DNA from: Unio delphinus
Lineage: Eukaryota > Mollusca > Bivalvia > Unionida > Unionidae
DNA: 64,000 nucleotides
Direction of reading: 5' to 3'
Assembly (NCBI GenBank): GCA_029339505.1
Contig: JAQISU010000123.1
Span: 2,712,501 to 2,776,500 of the forward strand
The position numbers and the translations under genes were made by a program. Below, one piece after another: positions 26,598 to 39,910 of the stretch; the stretch's first letter is position 1, and every line of letters starts with the position of its first letter. Below the pieces are notes generated by a model. That model was not told where the DNA came from. It made no database searches and worked only from the letters and a program-made list of their open reading frames with translations.

Positions 26598-27323
26598 GCT
26601 TCAGATTATAACACGTTAATTAGCATTCATAACTGGATTTTATTAAGATATGTTATGACGCTATGGTCTTAACAAAAGTAACAGATAGATGTGAAACCAA
26701 CAAGTATAGAAAAATCAACAAATAAATTAATTTCTCCAAGTTACAAAGTAAACATTGAACAGAAACGTACAGAACTCTGAATGAAATCCCAAAAAATCCG
26801 GAAAGTTCCATCATAAGTGCAAAAGTCGAGAATATTCTGAACGAATTCCAAGTCTTGAATGTGTTGATATACCCAAAGTATTGCTTTTGCAAGTCTTGAT
26901 GTACCACAGTGGTATTATAATGTCTTTGAACGAGTCCTCAGTGACAACAAAGCAGTTATTCGGTCCAAACGTCAATGAGCACATTGCACTTTCTATGAAT
27001 GATTTAAATAAATGATTCCTCTCAAAATTCTCTAACACAAACATCAACGATACTTTATTTCAAGACGTTGTGTTCGATGCATTTAAGTTTTGATGGCACT
27101 TAATATTACGTATTGTACATTATCAGGATTGAAATATATACAAGGTCGTATAGATTACACATTACTGGACATCTTGCGAAAGGAAGAATTTAGCAAGGGA
27201 TATCCAAGTTAGTTAAATTCATGTACGTGTTGTAACATTAAATTTTCAACATTTCCTTCTATGTTTTCCAGTGTAGAAATGGTATTAGTCTTTAAGTGAT
27301 GATATCAATTAAACTTGAAATCA

Positions 27324-27324
<1 letters not shown>
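26598..27324. other. Unannotated DNA
   Basis: Minus-strand frames of 78-84 aa at 26653-26907 and 26811-27047 overlap each other in different frames and show no motif. Confidence 0.45.

Positions 27325-27404
<80 letters not shown>
27325..27404. repeat. (ATT)n microsatellite
   Basis: About 25 ATT units with one GTATT interruption near the right end. Confidence 0.95.
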
Positions 27405-28530
27405 ATGAATGGAATAGTAATTGTTATTGTTATGAGAATGCTAAATATCATTAGCATGGCGATGCAACTATTTGTACTTTCTCTTTAGAACAAGTCATTT
27501 CATGCTTGACACGCACACGGTGCAGTATTTCACATCAAAGTTGCCAAAGAATAAATGACAGACTATTAAACAAAAGTAACAGATGAGGAAAACACATACG
27601 TTAAAGTTCCTTTTGAGAATTCGCGTAATGGCAGTAACTTTCACAGAGAGAAAGATGAAAATTTAATTCAGTTTAAAGACATAGATATTTGGAATCAATA
27701 ATTCAATATTTAAATAGTGATATTTTATAAAGCCAATTATGGACCCAGGTAATAGATCACTTTTAAAAATGCATTCATATTGATACATTTAACACATTAA
27801 CCCCTAGCGCCGAGTTTACGGGGCATGAGGTAGTAGCCTACTTCCAAGGACTGTAGCGTCAAGGTCATGCATGATACACTAAAGTGGGTGGTATTATAGA
27901 AAGGTAGACAGATTTAGTTCTACAATTATACCAAATAATCTGGACATTTTAGTTGCACTACAAGATACAAAGGGAAAAATGTAATTTTTTGGACTCGTTT
28001 CTTTCCACCCCGAATTCGGCCATGGTCGGAATCCGATTTTGTGTCCAGATTTTAGACTTTATGGCCTCAGATCTGCGGCAGACCGGTCTGAAGTGCACAC
28101 AAACAGGTGAACCTGTGCAAAAATGTATGATAAGGTCGACATTTTAAATAAAGAATCTTCTCAATATGAAAATTATGGGTCTCCACAAAAAAATTCTGCT
28201 CATGCGCCAGCAAACTAAGCAATGAAACAATCTTTTTCAGCACAACTAGCCATTTGTCTAATGGAATATTGCTTGGAAGTCGATGCATTAGGATTTATTT
28301 GGAAATACTCCCCAAAATGTGCTTCCAACGCGCATTTCACGTGAAAGCAGCAAAAACCTCAAGGGGTTGTGTTAACGGCATTTTGAAAAGGTAAGATTGA
28401 ACGGTGGGAATTCGTGTTTGATGGCTGATTGTACTTATGGTAATAAAAATATCACCGGATAGTGCACGTAAAACAAAATACAAAGTACTGCAATGCGTGG
28501 TTTTAAGTAATCTTGTTTCATACCATGGAT
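27405..28530. other. Unannotated DNA
   Basis: No gene is supported. The stretch stops where the L2-like LINE fragment begins. Confidence 0.5.
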
Positions 28531-29510
28531 GTTTCATGCCACTGAAGTTGATGCTACCATCATTGCGGTAGAGAGGTGCATTTCTGATGTGAAATCATGG
28601 ATAACATGTAACAAGCTGCAGATTAATGATGATAAAACTGAGGCTATTATGATCACAACACAAAGACTCTCTCATTCACATCCTTTACCTCAGACAATAA
28701 ATATCAGCAACACCAACATTAACTTCTCACAGTCAGTACGAAACCTAGGTGTTACTCTAGACAGTACTCTCACATTGCACCAATATGTCATGAACATATG
28801 CAAGGCTGCATATCTTGAACTGAGACGTATCAGTTCCATTTGTAAATATCTTTCAGTTGATGCCACTAAAACACTTGTGTGTTCATTAGTACTTTCAAGA
28901 CTGGACTATTGTAACTCAATTCTGTCTGGTTCGTCACAATATTTACTCCAGAAACTTCAAAAAGTTCAAAACACAGCTGCACGGATCATCTTTAGAGTAC
29001 CTCGTTCAGAGCACACCTCACCATTGCTCTGTACCCTACACTGGCTATCAATTCGATACAGAATCAAACACAAAATTTGTTCTTTGTGCTATGTTTCACT
29101 GACAGACTCCAGTCCACCATAGCTATCCGGCCTCACCTATGTGTATACACCAGGAAGATACTTACGCTCTTCTTCTGACAATCGTATACTCATTGTTCCC
29201 ACTGTGAAAACGAAGTCGTATGGACAACGTTCTTTTGATTACCATGGCCCGCCGATGTGGAACGAATTGCCCATTGAAATTAGACACAAAGACACAGTGG
29301 TCCCTTTTAAAAGTGCTCTTAAAACACCTTTTCGACTGCAGGGACAAACTTAGAGACCTGATAATGTTTTGTATCATCTATGTTTTCAGCATGTTTTTAT
29401 GTTTTCCAATTTCATTGTTTATGTCATTTGTTTTTCTGTAGTGTTGTCATATCATTATAGATGGTGTCAAGCGCTTAGAGCTTCTAAAGATTATGCGTTA
29501 CACAAAGTCC

Positions 29511-29565
<55 letters not shown>

Positions 29566-29566
29566 G
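28531..29566 (+). pseudogene. L2/CR1-like LINE, 5'-truncated, with TTA tail
   Basis: The plus strand encodes the C-terminal third of a Jockey-superfamily LINE reverse transcriptase. The blocks are WITCNKLQINDDKTEAIMI, RNLGVTLDSTLTLHQYV, SRLDYCNSILSGSSQYLLQK, AARIIFRVPRSEHTSPLL and LHWLSIRYRIKHKI up to 29122. After a stop and frame change, YTPGRYLRSSSDNR and WNELPIEIR follow at 29141-29353. The catalytic YADD half is not present, so the copy is 5'-truncated, the usual result of incomplete target-primed reverse transcription. The 3' end has an AAGCGCTTAGAGCTTCTAAA segment that can fold, followed by a TTA/ATT tail (about 29507-29564) typical of L2/CR1 ends. The frame is intact for 197 codons, so it is fairly young. 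Confidence 0.88.
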
Positions 29567-30795
29567 TACTGTATTGCGTGGTTTTTCGGAATCCTTTTTC
29601 ATATCATGGAACTTTTATACAATATTTACACGGTTTACTTGCTTCATATTCGATTGTCCGTTAACTGGTATGCGTCGTTTTACTACAAACAAATCAAGGA
29701 GGGTAAGGACTGTAATCTTTCTGCTATCCAAAGCAGAGAGAATGTCTTGATGAGATTGAATTTTTTAAAATCAGCTTCATATTGTGATCTTCAATATGTA
29801 TGATAAATATGTGGTTTTCATCCGCTTGACACTATTGAACACGTTCAACGATGGTTTAAAATATTTGTAAAATGAAAAAATATCTCCTTCGGACGTCAGA
29901 TTGGAAGAATTCCACAACAAAATATGGTTGGTTGAGTTAATTAATACCGGTATAGAATTACAAATTATTGCAAAAATTAGACTGGGCACTTCATCTAGTA
30001 TGTTACGTTCTGAAAACTAATTGAATAACCTTATAAATTGGATAGCGCCTGTAAAAGACACTTTGTGGATGTTTCCTTATTCTGTAAATTTATTCCAATA
30101 TTACTTAAAGAGTTACATATGCCTTTCTAATATAATGGAATTATACATAATTCCAACAGTCTGTCTCATTTTAATCATTGAAAATTTACTTCAGCCTAGA
30201 TTATTTTTAATTCCTCTGTAATCATTAACCTTGATCAGCTTCAACAAAACTAAGAGTGTCTCCTTCAAATCTGAGAATTAAACATGGGAGGTAGGGAATC
30301 AGTAGAATCGAAAAAAGTGATATACATTGTATGCACTATGCCAATTACGGAATTTAAGAGGAATGCCATTTTCTTTAAGCATGTCTTGTGTTTACTAGCT
30401 TGTTTGTAAACATAGTTCAAACGTAGCTCTGGAAAAGAACATCCATGCACAAGTGTATTGAATTGTAAATTTATAGAAATAATATGATACTATGTTCACC
30501 AGATAATTGCTTTTATCAAGCGTTTCAATATTTCTTGCAGAAATTATGATTATGAGCATACGGTATTAAATGGAACCTGACAAGAGCATATGTTAGATTC
30601 CAAGACATCAATATCTTGCGAAATTGTGAGATAACAATGAAAAGGGTTTGAGCGGTGTACGTTATATAAGTTTGATATATTTTGCTAATATAGTTTAATT
30701 ATTTGGTCATGATGTACGATTATGCTTCAATGTAAACTGTTGTCTGCGTAACAAGTAAAAACAGCTGGCTAAACAACCACTTAGTATGTATCTTT
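29567..30795. other. Unannotated DNA
   Basis: No gene or repeat family is recognised to the right of the LINE tail. Confidence 0.5.
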
Positions 30796-30915
30796 GACTT
30801 GACTGCATGACATGACTACATGACATGACTGCACGACATGACTACATCACATGACTACATGACTTGACTGCATCACATGAGTACATGACTTGACTGCATC
30901 ATATGACTACATGGC
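30796..30915. repeat. Short array of TGACATGACTACA-type units
   Basis: Phrases of 11-14 bp such as TGACTACATGAC and TGACTGCATCACA repeat about nine times. Confidence 0.85.
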
Positions 30916-32885
30916 GCAAGTTGGACTAAACAACGATTGAGTCATGCATAGCTTGTATATTTTTAAAACCTCAAAATGTTCCCTAAAATGCGTGGTTAAT
31001 ACGGTAAATTATATTTGTTGCGGGTCGATATCAAAGGGCAGTCAAATTTGGTGTAAAATTAATTGCAAGAATGAATATCACCATGGTGTACTTTAAGAAC
31101 AGAGTTTACAAAGATCAAGACCTGGGTGACCAATTTGTATTATTATTCGCAACTACTCCAAAAGTTTTCTAACTCCAACACATCGCCTTCAAAATATGTT
31201 ACCGGTATCTTATTTACCTATGTTATCATCAAAGGCACCAACACACAGGAGAATACTTCTAAGGATCGTCTAGAAACACCGCCTACTGATAAACGCACTT
31301 TCAATGGTCAAATACGAGTTTCTAAGTTGTGAGTAATTTCTTGATACGGGAATCCGAGACTGATCGCGGATGACAAAATATGAGTCTATTTGTCCAATCA
31401 ATACGTAATCAACGACAAATATTTACTAAGTTTCAAGTTTCGATTCGGCATGACTAACAGTAGTACGAGTCTTTCGACTGAAAATTTGGCGAGGCGTTCA
31501 AACTAGAGAACAGTTTGCATGTCTATATTCAGCGATTCTACATGAATATGCTCTCAGTGAATAGTGACCAGCCAGCTGGTGCTGGACATTACGTACGCAA
31601 ACCATTTTATACCTAAAAGAGGTTCGTACCCAGTACATTTCGTGACTAGGCCACTTCGCATCCAGTACATTAAACTTTCAGTAATCTCGTACTAGATGTA
31701 ATGTTTTGAAAAAATCAATAACACATTTCTGTCTGTCTCTTTTTGTTAGCAAACACCTTTTCACATTATTGACCATATAATACCAAAGTAATTAATGGAG
31801 ATACGCACCTTTATCCAAAACACACAGAGGCAGCCGACCTGGGCTGGCCTGGGTGTTTATTAAATTTCCATTACGCGTCTGACGCTCAAGCAACCGAGCT
31901 AACGCGGCTCCACAATGTAACGTCAAAGGTATATTTTTGTTATGAGACATAACCAATACTAAATATACACCAATGAAACAAAAACTGGGAACATACGTAG
32001 TCTTTTCTTAAGGTAATATGATTACAGTGTTGTAATCTGAACACATGTTCAATTTCTCCTACTCTTGTAGAAGTTTGCGTTTTGAAAGTATACAGTGATA
32101 TTCACTCGAGTTGGATATTATGTAGCTGAGAACGACGAGGTTTAATTACAGATGAATTTATTCAAACCTTTAAATTTTGTTTTTATCAAATAAATTCCTA
32201 TTTAAACATTTAATTAGGTTACAGGCAAAAACTGAATCATTGTAAAAGGGCGTAAATGATGTCCAACGGTAAATAACAATCACTTAGGAAAGATCCGCAT
32301 TCCCCCCCTGCAAATATGAGCTTTATACACAACAAATATATAAATATACATCTCCAATGTAATAAATGCATGTAATGAGATTGATACAGAACAATTATAT
32401 AATCATATCTCTCCAATGTAATAAATACATATTATGATATTTCAACTATTCTGTAATGTTATTCGCTCAAAATGAAAATATGTCAATTTATTAAAAATGA
32501 ACGCTCAGAGATTCCCGAGCAGCTGAATTGTCAATCCAACATTAAAGTTTGCTCATCACCGTAATGCTTGCACAATGCAGCGAGCATTGCGCGCACATCT
32601 ACCATTCGCTTACAGGGAACGTTGATGGTCACTATTGGAATTATACAGTTATCTAATACTGATCTTTAACTTCCCCTTATCTTGTGTAAAAAATATCTGC
32701 AAAATTAGAGCTGACATTGGTTCGGTATGTCCACAGCTAGAATGTTTTATATGTAGCAATGGAATTAATTCAGATCTGTGCAAAAAAAAAGAAAAGAACA
32801 GATGTTTTTAATTATTTTAAAGCCCAAATATCAATATATTTCATAAATAAGATATTAAATACTAATCTAAATATGCAAAAATGGA
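30916..32885. other. Unannotated DNA with a possible decayed tRNA-like head
   Basis: At about 31845-31915 the minus strand reads GCCGCGTTAGCTCGGTTGCT followed by TGAGCGTCAGACGCGTAATGG, which resembles the D-arm and anticodon part of a tRNA. I find no good B box after it, so this is at most a decayed SINE head or tRNA relic. The rest shows no gene. Confidence 0.4.
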
Positions 32886-32889
32886 GGTA

Positions 32890-33545
32890 ATATACATATG
32901 ATGATTTCCTCGACCACATCTTGCTGTGCCTGTACCCATTTTCATGGTAGAGGACCATGCTTCTTCTTGGCTTTACACTTTACATTTGTGAATTTAAAGT
33001 GTGAAAATTCATCGCAAGGTGCTTAATGTATCGCATGTAGAATTCTGCAAACCTCTCACGTATTCAGGGTGCGTTGCGCGAGTCTGGTCCATATTCCGAA
33101 TGCCTTTGTCCTTTCTGTGTCTGTTTCAATGACATTTGAGGAGACGATATGTCCAAGGTAACTTACCTTCGTCCTAAAAGTATTTCACCTTTACTGGGCT
33201 TCAACATCATGCCGTTTCTTCAAATTCAGCGTCTTTAGTTTTCGCAATGTTTTTCAAAGGTTTACAAAACGTAAAGGAAAACAAAGCAGGCAAACAAATA
33301 CACAAGCATAGAAATATAATGTCCTCAAAATAAATTAGGTAATTCATAAGACTCACTTCTCCCATGAAACGTTCGATTAAACTTTGGAAAGTTGCTGGAG
33401 TGTGACTGTACCGAAATACATTTTACAATTCAAATCCAAAGTTTCCAACATTGATGGCTATTCTGTAGTTTTCCTCTTCGTTGATACCCACCTGTTAGAG
33501 TCTTGATCGAAGGTCTAATTTAAGAAATAGGCAATCTAAAGTCTC
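32890..33545 (-). pseudogene. Decayed Ty3/gypsy reverse transcriptase-RNase H relic
   Basis: Read in several minus-strand frames from right to left, I see a TLDLRS block (about 33505), an INEEENYRIAINVGNFGF block, a TPATFQSLIERFMGE block (about 33365-33400), then after about 100 bp of unrelated sequence a LRKLKTLNL block and LKPSKGE near 33200. After these come a HIVSSN-like and a KQTQK/TERTKA-type block near 33130, and a PWKW-Q-type RNase H start near 32930. The order and spacing fit a Ty3/gypsy pol. Almost every block lies in a different frame and the YLDD region is lost, so it is old and inactive. No LTR is recognised around it. Confidence 0.68.
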
Positions 33546-33754
33546 GGCTATGTAAGTAATATGAAATGAAGGATAAATTCGCCTAAATGACTTACATACA
33601 ATCTGCTATCATGCTCTACAGCTACGTTAACCCAAGTCTTGTAGTCCTCTTGAAAATATTGAAGTCCACTTGCACAATAAAGACTTTGGAGTTTCCGCCT
33701 GACTTTAGTCTGATTCTGTCTCGTCTCAGGTTCCCAAAAATCAATAGACGGCTT

Positions 33755-33898
<144 letters not shown>

Positions 33899-34019
33899 TA
33901 GTCAGGCCTTGAAAACAGAAAGATGAGGATCTGCAGAATCGCTATAACAAAATCGTTCCGGAAGGATTCAAACGATGCGTCCATTTTAAGCGTACAATTC
34001 TTACCTAAAATAATATTAT

Positions 34020-34712
34020 CACGCTTTCATTACTCAGTGGACATTGAATCAATACTCATTTTAATGTTAACACACTGTCATTACTCACGTGGACATTCGA
34101 TGAATACACTCATTTCTTTCGTTAACAAACTTTCATTACTCAGTGGACATTCAATGCATACACTCATTTAATGTTAACACACTCTCATTACTCATTTGGA
34201 CATTCAATGAATACACTCTTTTAATGTTAATACACTGTCATTACTCATGTGGACATTCAATGAATATACTCATTTAATGTTAATACACTGTAATTACTCA
34301 TCTGGACATTCAATGAATATACTCATTTAATGTTAATACACTAATTACTCATGTGGACATTCAAGGAATACACTTATATTAATGTAAGCACACTGTCATT
34401 ACTCATGTGGACATTCAATGAATATACTCATTTAATGTTAACACACTGTCATTGCTCAGGTGGACATTCAATGTATACACTCATTTTAATGTTAGCACAC
34501 TGTCATTACTCATGTGGACATTCGATGCACACACTCATTTAATGTTAAGACACTGTCATTGCTCAGGTGGACATTCAGTGAATACACTAATTTACTGTTA
34601 ACACACTGTCATTACTCATGTGGACATTCGATGTATACACTCATTTTAATGTTCACACACTGTCATTACTCACGTGGACAGTGAATGAATGCACTCATTT
34701 TATTGTTCAAAT
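34020..34712. repeat. ~55-bp minisatellite, about 12 copies
   Basis: A 53-56-bp unit with the cores ATTACTCATGTGGACATTCA and ACTCATTTAATGTTAACACA is repeated about 12 times. Unit length varies by a few bases, and copies differ at GATG/AATG positions. Confidence 0.94.
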
Positions 34713-35234
34713 GAAGGTAGGAAACGTTTTTTTTTTTTTTAGTCAGTTTCTAGTCAGGAAAAGGTTAAGCAAACTGCAGAACATTATCCTAATATGAATC
34801 AGTTAAGCAGTAGTGCAGTGGACATACAATAGGCGGAAATGAATAAACGAAGATCGAATGAAGCTATCGTATTTTGAAAAAGAAGTACACATAAAAGTTT
34901 AGGCCGATAAATCAGCCCTTCACCCGTTACGATTTTGATGTTGGGGTTATACTAATACAATTCTTAGATTATTACATTTCGTTATAAACAACTCAAAATC
35001 TACATACGTTTCTTTCATTCATTCTTTACTTCCTCTATGACATTCACATATACATACATGATAAACAAGACAGAAGAACCGATAAATAACATACGATATA
35101 CAAAGGGACAATGAAAATCATGTCTACCAGACCTTTATTCGGTATGTAGGGCCCATAACTCCTTGTACCCTGCGTTGTGTTCATCCATACTAAACACATC
35201 CTTGGGCACGATACTCATGTCGATGGTTAACGGT
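34713..35234. other. Unannotated DNA
   Basis: No gene or repeat is recognised apart from a poly-T run near 34728-34740. Confidence 0.5.
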
Positions 35235-36572
35235 GCATATTCACTTTTAGTATTCTCACATATTCACTTTTAGTATTCTCACATATTCACTTTTAGTATT
35301 CTCATATATACACTTTTAGTTTTCTTTCATATACACTTTTAGTATTCTCACATATTCATTTTTAGTATTCTCACATATTCACTTTTAGTATTCTTATATA
35401 TACACTTTTAGTTTTCTTTCATATACACTTTTAGTATTCTCACATATTCATTTTTAGTATTCTCACATATACACTTTAGTATTCTCTCATTTACACTTTT
35501 AGTATTCTCACATATACACTTTTAGTATTCTCACATATATACTTTAGTATTCTCTCATTTACACTTTCAGTATTCTCTCATTCAATTTCAGTATTCTCTC
35601 ATTCACTTTCAGCATTCTCTCATATTAACTTTTAGTATTCTCACATATTCATTTTTAGTATTCTCACATATACACTTTAGTATTCTCTCATTTACACTTT
35701 TAGTATTCTCACATATACACTTTTAGTATTCTCTCATATACACTTTTAGTATTCTCTCATATACACTTTTAGTGTTCTCACATTTACACTTTTAGAATTC
35801 TCTCATATACACTTTTAGTATTCTCTCATATACACTTTAGTATTCTCACATTTACACTTTTAGTATTCTCACATTTACACTTTTAGTATTTTCACATTTA
35901 CACTTTAGTATTCTCACATATTCAATTTCAGTATTCTCTCATATGCACTTTTAGTATTCTCACATTTACACTTTTAGTATTCTCACATTTACACTTTTAG
36001 TATTCTCACATTTGCACTTTTAGTATTCTCTCATATACACTTTTAGTATTCTCACATTTACACTTTTAGTATTCTCACATTTACACTTTTAGTATTTTCA
36101 CATATACACTTTAAGTATTCTCACATATTCAATTTCAGTATTCTCTCATATGCACTTTTAGTATTCTCACATTTACACTTTTAGTATTCTCACATTTACA
36201 CTTTTAGTATTCTCTCATATACACTTTTAGTATTCTCTCATATACACTTTTAGTATTCTCACATTTACACTTTAGTATTCTCTCATTTACACTTTTAGTA
36301 TTCTCACATATACACTTTTTAGTATTCTCACATTTACACTTTTAGTATTCTCTCATATACACTTTTAGTATTCTCTCATGTACACTTTTAGTATTCTCAC
36401 ATTTACACTTTTAGTATTCTCTCATATACACTTTTAGTATTCTCTCATATACACTTTTAGTATTCTCACATTTACATTTTTAGTATTCTCTCATTTACAC
36501 TTTTAGTACTCTTTCATATACACTTTTAGTATTCTCACATGTACTCTTTTAGTATTCTCACATATACACTTT
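35235..36572. repeat. 23-bp minisatellite, over 55 copies
   Basis: The unit ACACTTTTAGTATTCTCACA plus three bases is repeated over about 1.34 kb, with CTCACAT and CTCTCAT variants and 21-24-bp lengths. A final piece of the unit lies beyond the inserted solo LTR at 38345-38363, so the array was once continuous there. Confidence 0.97.
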
Positions 36573-38344
36573 TGTCAGATTCTCGCGGGTCATGAGCGTT
36601 ACTCGTACACTACTACTGTATAAGCCCCACGTGTCAAAGGGTAAGTATTACGTCCCACTTTGTCAAGGGGTATTGCACAACATATAATAATAATAACACT
36701 ATAAACCACTCCCCTCTTATACTCGTTATCTAAGAGATGACCGCTCTCGGTATAATTGCCCGGTTCGAGTAAGAGAATGTATAGGATAACCTGAGCGGGT
36801 ATATTGAACAAAACAACTCCAAGCCCCTGTAAAGATAAATAAACAATTTAATCAAATACACGATGAAATTTCCTTTCATTAGGAATTCACGTGGTTTAGA
36901 AATAAACTTTCACCGAATTACAAATAGATTTGAAATAGAATTAAACAGATTAGCCGTTCTATTACTGATAGTTAAAAATCATCATAGGATCGAGTGTCAC
37001 AAGTCAATGCTTTTGTTCGATTTTCATAACCTGTTATCCTCGAACCACGTTCTCTGTTCAATCCAATGTTGTTCTAGAAGTTCGTTCCTCTCTCTATCTA
37101 ATCTGCCTCGTGGATGTTCCGCTTGAATCCGGACTGGTCCACTGTATCAATGTATACACGGGGATTTCTCCTTCACAATTCCTTTCTTTCCTTACTTCCT
37201 TTCTTTCCCAAAAGCTATTTTCTTCCTTCCAAAAAGAAAATTAAAACAACATAAGTCTCTCGTTACAATGGTTGCAGTTGAAACTGCCAATTATTCCTTG
37301 TTCGAACAATCAGATATTACTATCAGTGATAACAATTTTACGGCTAGCAATTAACTACACATGTCCTCAAATGAATGTAGTTTAACCATTTGTTAGTTCG
37401 TTTTGCCTTGACCTAATACATTAACGTACTACATAGCGAGACGTTAAATTATACACTGTCGCTAAATTATATATGACATCAAAATTCGGTGAATTCACAA
37501 GTATTCTTGTAAATCATTAACTAAAGTAATACATTAAATTCTTAGAACACAATCATTATTCAAACAATATGATAAATTCAAGAATTAACGTAACACTTCC
37601 TATTCATACTCAGCATAGTGTTTTTACGACATAAATTAACACTACGTCATTCTTAACTAAGAATTAAGGTAAGAATTCTGATTCATAATACAAAACACAT
37701 TATTATACAAGTGTATCCAATTAAATCAACTATACAAATGTATCAAACTGAATCATGCAGACCTGTAAACGAAGCAGACATTATATTAATTTCATCACAA
37801 TAAACGTGGAATTGAGACAATACCTCTGTGTGTTTTTGTTGTGTCTCTCAACCGCTGATTTTGGCGGTTTTCGACCACGCTTCCTTGACGAATGGTTTTC
37901 ACTCAAATCCCATCCGGAGCCTTACTAAAATAATTCGACACTGTTTTCCTCTCACAGGAACAAGTTCAGACTAACTTCTAATTTAGCTAGTAAGATATTA
38001 TGATCGAAAGATTTCTCGTATAAAACACACCCCTTATTCAACCGTGACCAATCATAAACAAATTTATCCCCACCCCGCTTTCCTCTAAAAGTCGTTTATG
38101 TCAGCGTGTCAGTGTGACACGCTTTGGTTTTAAGTAACATAATCTCTGTTTTCTCTCAATTCTGACATTTTCGTGATAAAATGAAACTTTACAAGGTCGC
38201 TGTCGGTCAGTACTGGCCCCTGTATAAACAACATGTCAATTAGTACAGCGGTCGGCTAGCCTTTACAGGCACCCTTCTAACTAATGGCTATATGGCCAGA
38301 ACTAACGGTTTATAAATAGATCGACGAAAATTTGGCACTTCACA
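36573..38344. mobile_element. Solo LTR, family B copy 1, inserted in the 23-bp array
   Basis: The 1772-bp block starts TGTCAGATTCTCGCGGG and ends GGCACTTCACA. It is flanked by the perfect 5-bp direct repeat ACTTT (36568-36572 and 38345-38349). The same array unit continues on both sides, so the boundaries are exact. Its reverse complement occurs at 43846-45734, with shared blocks such as the TAACTACACATGTCCT, ACGACATAAATTAACACTACG and CGTTACAATGGTTGCAGTTG regions. TG...CA ends, a 5-bp duplication and the lack of an internal region make it a solo LTR. A TTTATAAATA near 38311 could be a promoter if the sense strand is plus, but the sense strand is not settled. Its frames are short and look like chance. 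Confidence 0.9.
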
Positions 38345-38349
38345 ACTTT

Positions 38350-39235
38350 TAGTATTCTCACACCATCCCGTTTGTCTTTTTTATCACCACGGTTGCCATA
38401 TATACTTTGACCAGTCTATTTTTTTTTAAACCATTGAAGTGATGTAGATCACGGGATCAAAGGGTGGAAAGATGAGATAAAGAAATTAGTTATCAAGCAA
38501 AACAAAATTCATTCATGGAGAGGGTAGAACAACTTCTATTTCACTTTCGACATGTTCTAACCAATTACATTTCTCTCCATATTAGAACCAACACCTTCAT
38601 TTAGAAGACTGTTAATCTTACGTGTTTGCAGTAGACAGACTCCAAGCAATTACATTTCCCTCCTAACAAAACAAAAACAACATGTTACAACCAGATCGAT
38701 TCGGGTTAGATATACTACTTTCTAAATATAAATAACAGATCTACTCTTTGCGTGAAAGGTTCAAAGTCATACAACATTTCACTCAAGTTCAGACAAGCAG
38801 TTTATACTGCCCTGTTGCAACGTAACGCAAGCGAAAATGGAAACTTCTGGTTAATTTCCCATACGTGTCGGTAAAAAGCTGATGCTATTTAAAACCGGTT
38901 ATCACGTATACACAAATGTCAAGCTGCACAGCCTCAGTATACTTTTACTCCGTAAATATTTTTCGAGATTAAAAGTCGGGTATAATTCAGAAGGGGTCAA
39001 TAGCTGGGTATAGATAAGTAAAGTTTTCTTTCGATTGTTGTCTTGTTGTATATTGACAGTTTCTTCCATTTTCAGTTTAGAAAATTATAATTATACTTCT
39101 GTTAGCAAAACGGCAATGGAGAGGAAGGAAAATATATGATACAAATACCATTCATACTTATGTGATTCTATGCAGCACCTCCTTGATTAGTTTTGCAATT
39201 CTTTTCAGAGTCCAATAAAAACACAGATATCAGGA
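38350..39235. other. Unannotated DNA
   Basis: After the last array fragment no gene or repeat family is recognised. Confidence 0.5.
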
Positions 39236-39910
39236 AGATTATCAGGTAACTAGTCTATTAGAAGATATCATGAAGATTATCAGGTAACCAGACACTAACT
39301 TATTTTGATATGACTAAATTGTTATATAATTTCATTCTACACAAATTTCGTTCCATGAACGAGAACTTCAGAATTTAGGGTTCACAACTGCATATATCTC
39401 GTCATATGGACGACGTATTATGTATTTAATATCTTCTTTGCAGTCTCGTTATATGAACGACACCTGCATAATTTCATTCTACACAAATCTCGTTGCATGA
39501 ACGAGAACTTCAGAATTTAGGGTTCACCATTGCATATATCTCGTCATATGGACGACATATTATTTAAACACTTCTTTGCAGTCTCGTTATATGAACGACA
39601 CCTGCATAATTTTATTATTTATTTAGTAACTTCTTTGCAGTCTCGTTATATGAACGACACCTGCATAATTTTATTACTTATTTAATATCTTTCTTTGCAG
39701 TCTCGTTATATGAACGACACCTGCATAATTTCATTCTACTCAAAATCTCATTCCATGAACGAGAACTTCAGAATTTAGGATTCACGATTGCATATGTCTC
39801 GTCATATGGACGACGTATTATGTAATATCTTCATTCTAGTCTCGTCATATTGACGACGCATTATCTTTTTCATATTTGCATATTTGCATCTACCTCGTTA
39901 TACGAGCCTT
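39236..39910. repeat. Complex repeat with about 12 short palindromes
   Basis: Three 17-bp palindromic cores alternate with about 30-40-bp spacers. They are CTCGTTCCATGAACGAG (39347-39363, with variants at 39489 and 39747), CTCGTCATATGGACGAC (39398, 39540, 39798, 39841) and CTCGTTATATGAACGAC (39445, 39583, 39642, 39702). A final CTCGTTATACGAG lies at 39894. Spacers carry fixed phrases, CACCTGCATAATTT, AACTTCAGAATTTAGG and ATCTTCTTTGCAGT, so the basic unit is a block of about 140 bp with three palindromes, partly reamplified as a 58-60-bp subunit. Confidence 0.9.

Noticed and set aside
27796..27815. TTAACCCCTAGCGCC, resembling a piggyBac-type terminus at a TTAA site
   Set aside because: I found no inverted partner ending in TTAA and no transposase remnant nearby.
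31845..31915. tRNA-like sequence on the minus strand
   Set aside because: Part of a D-arm and anticodon arm is visible but no good B box or acceptor pairing, so it is noted only as a possible decayed head.
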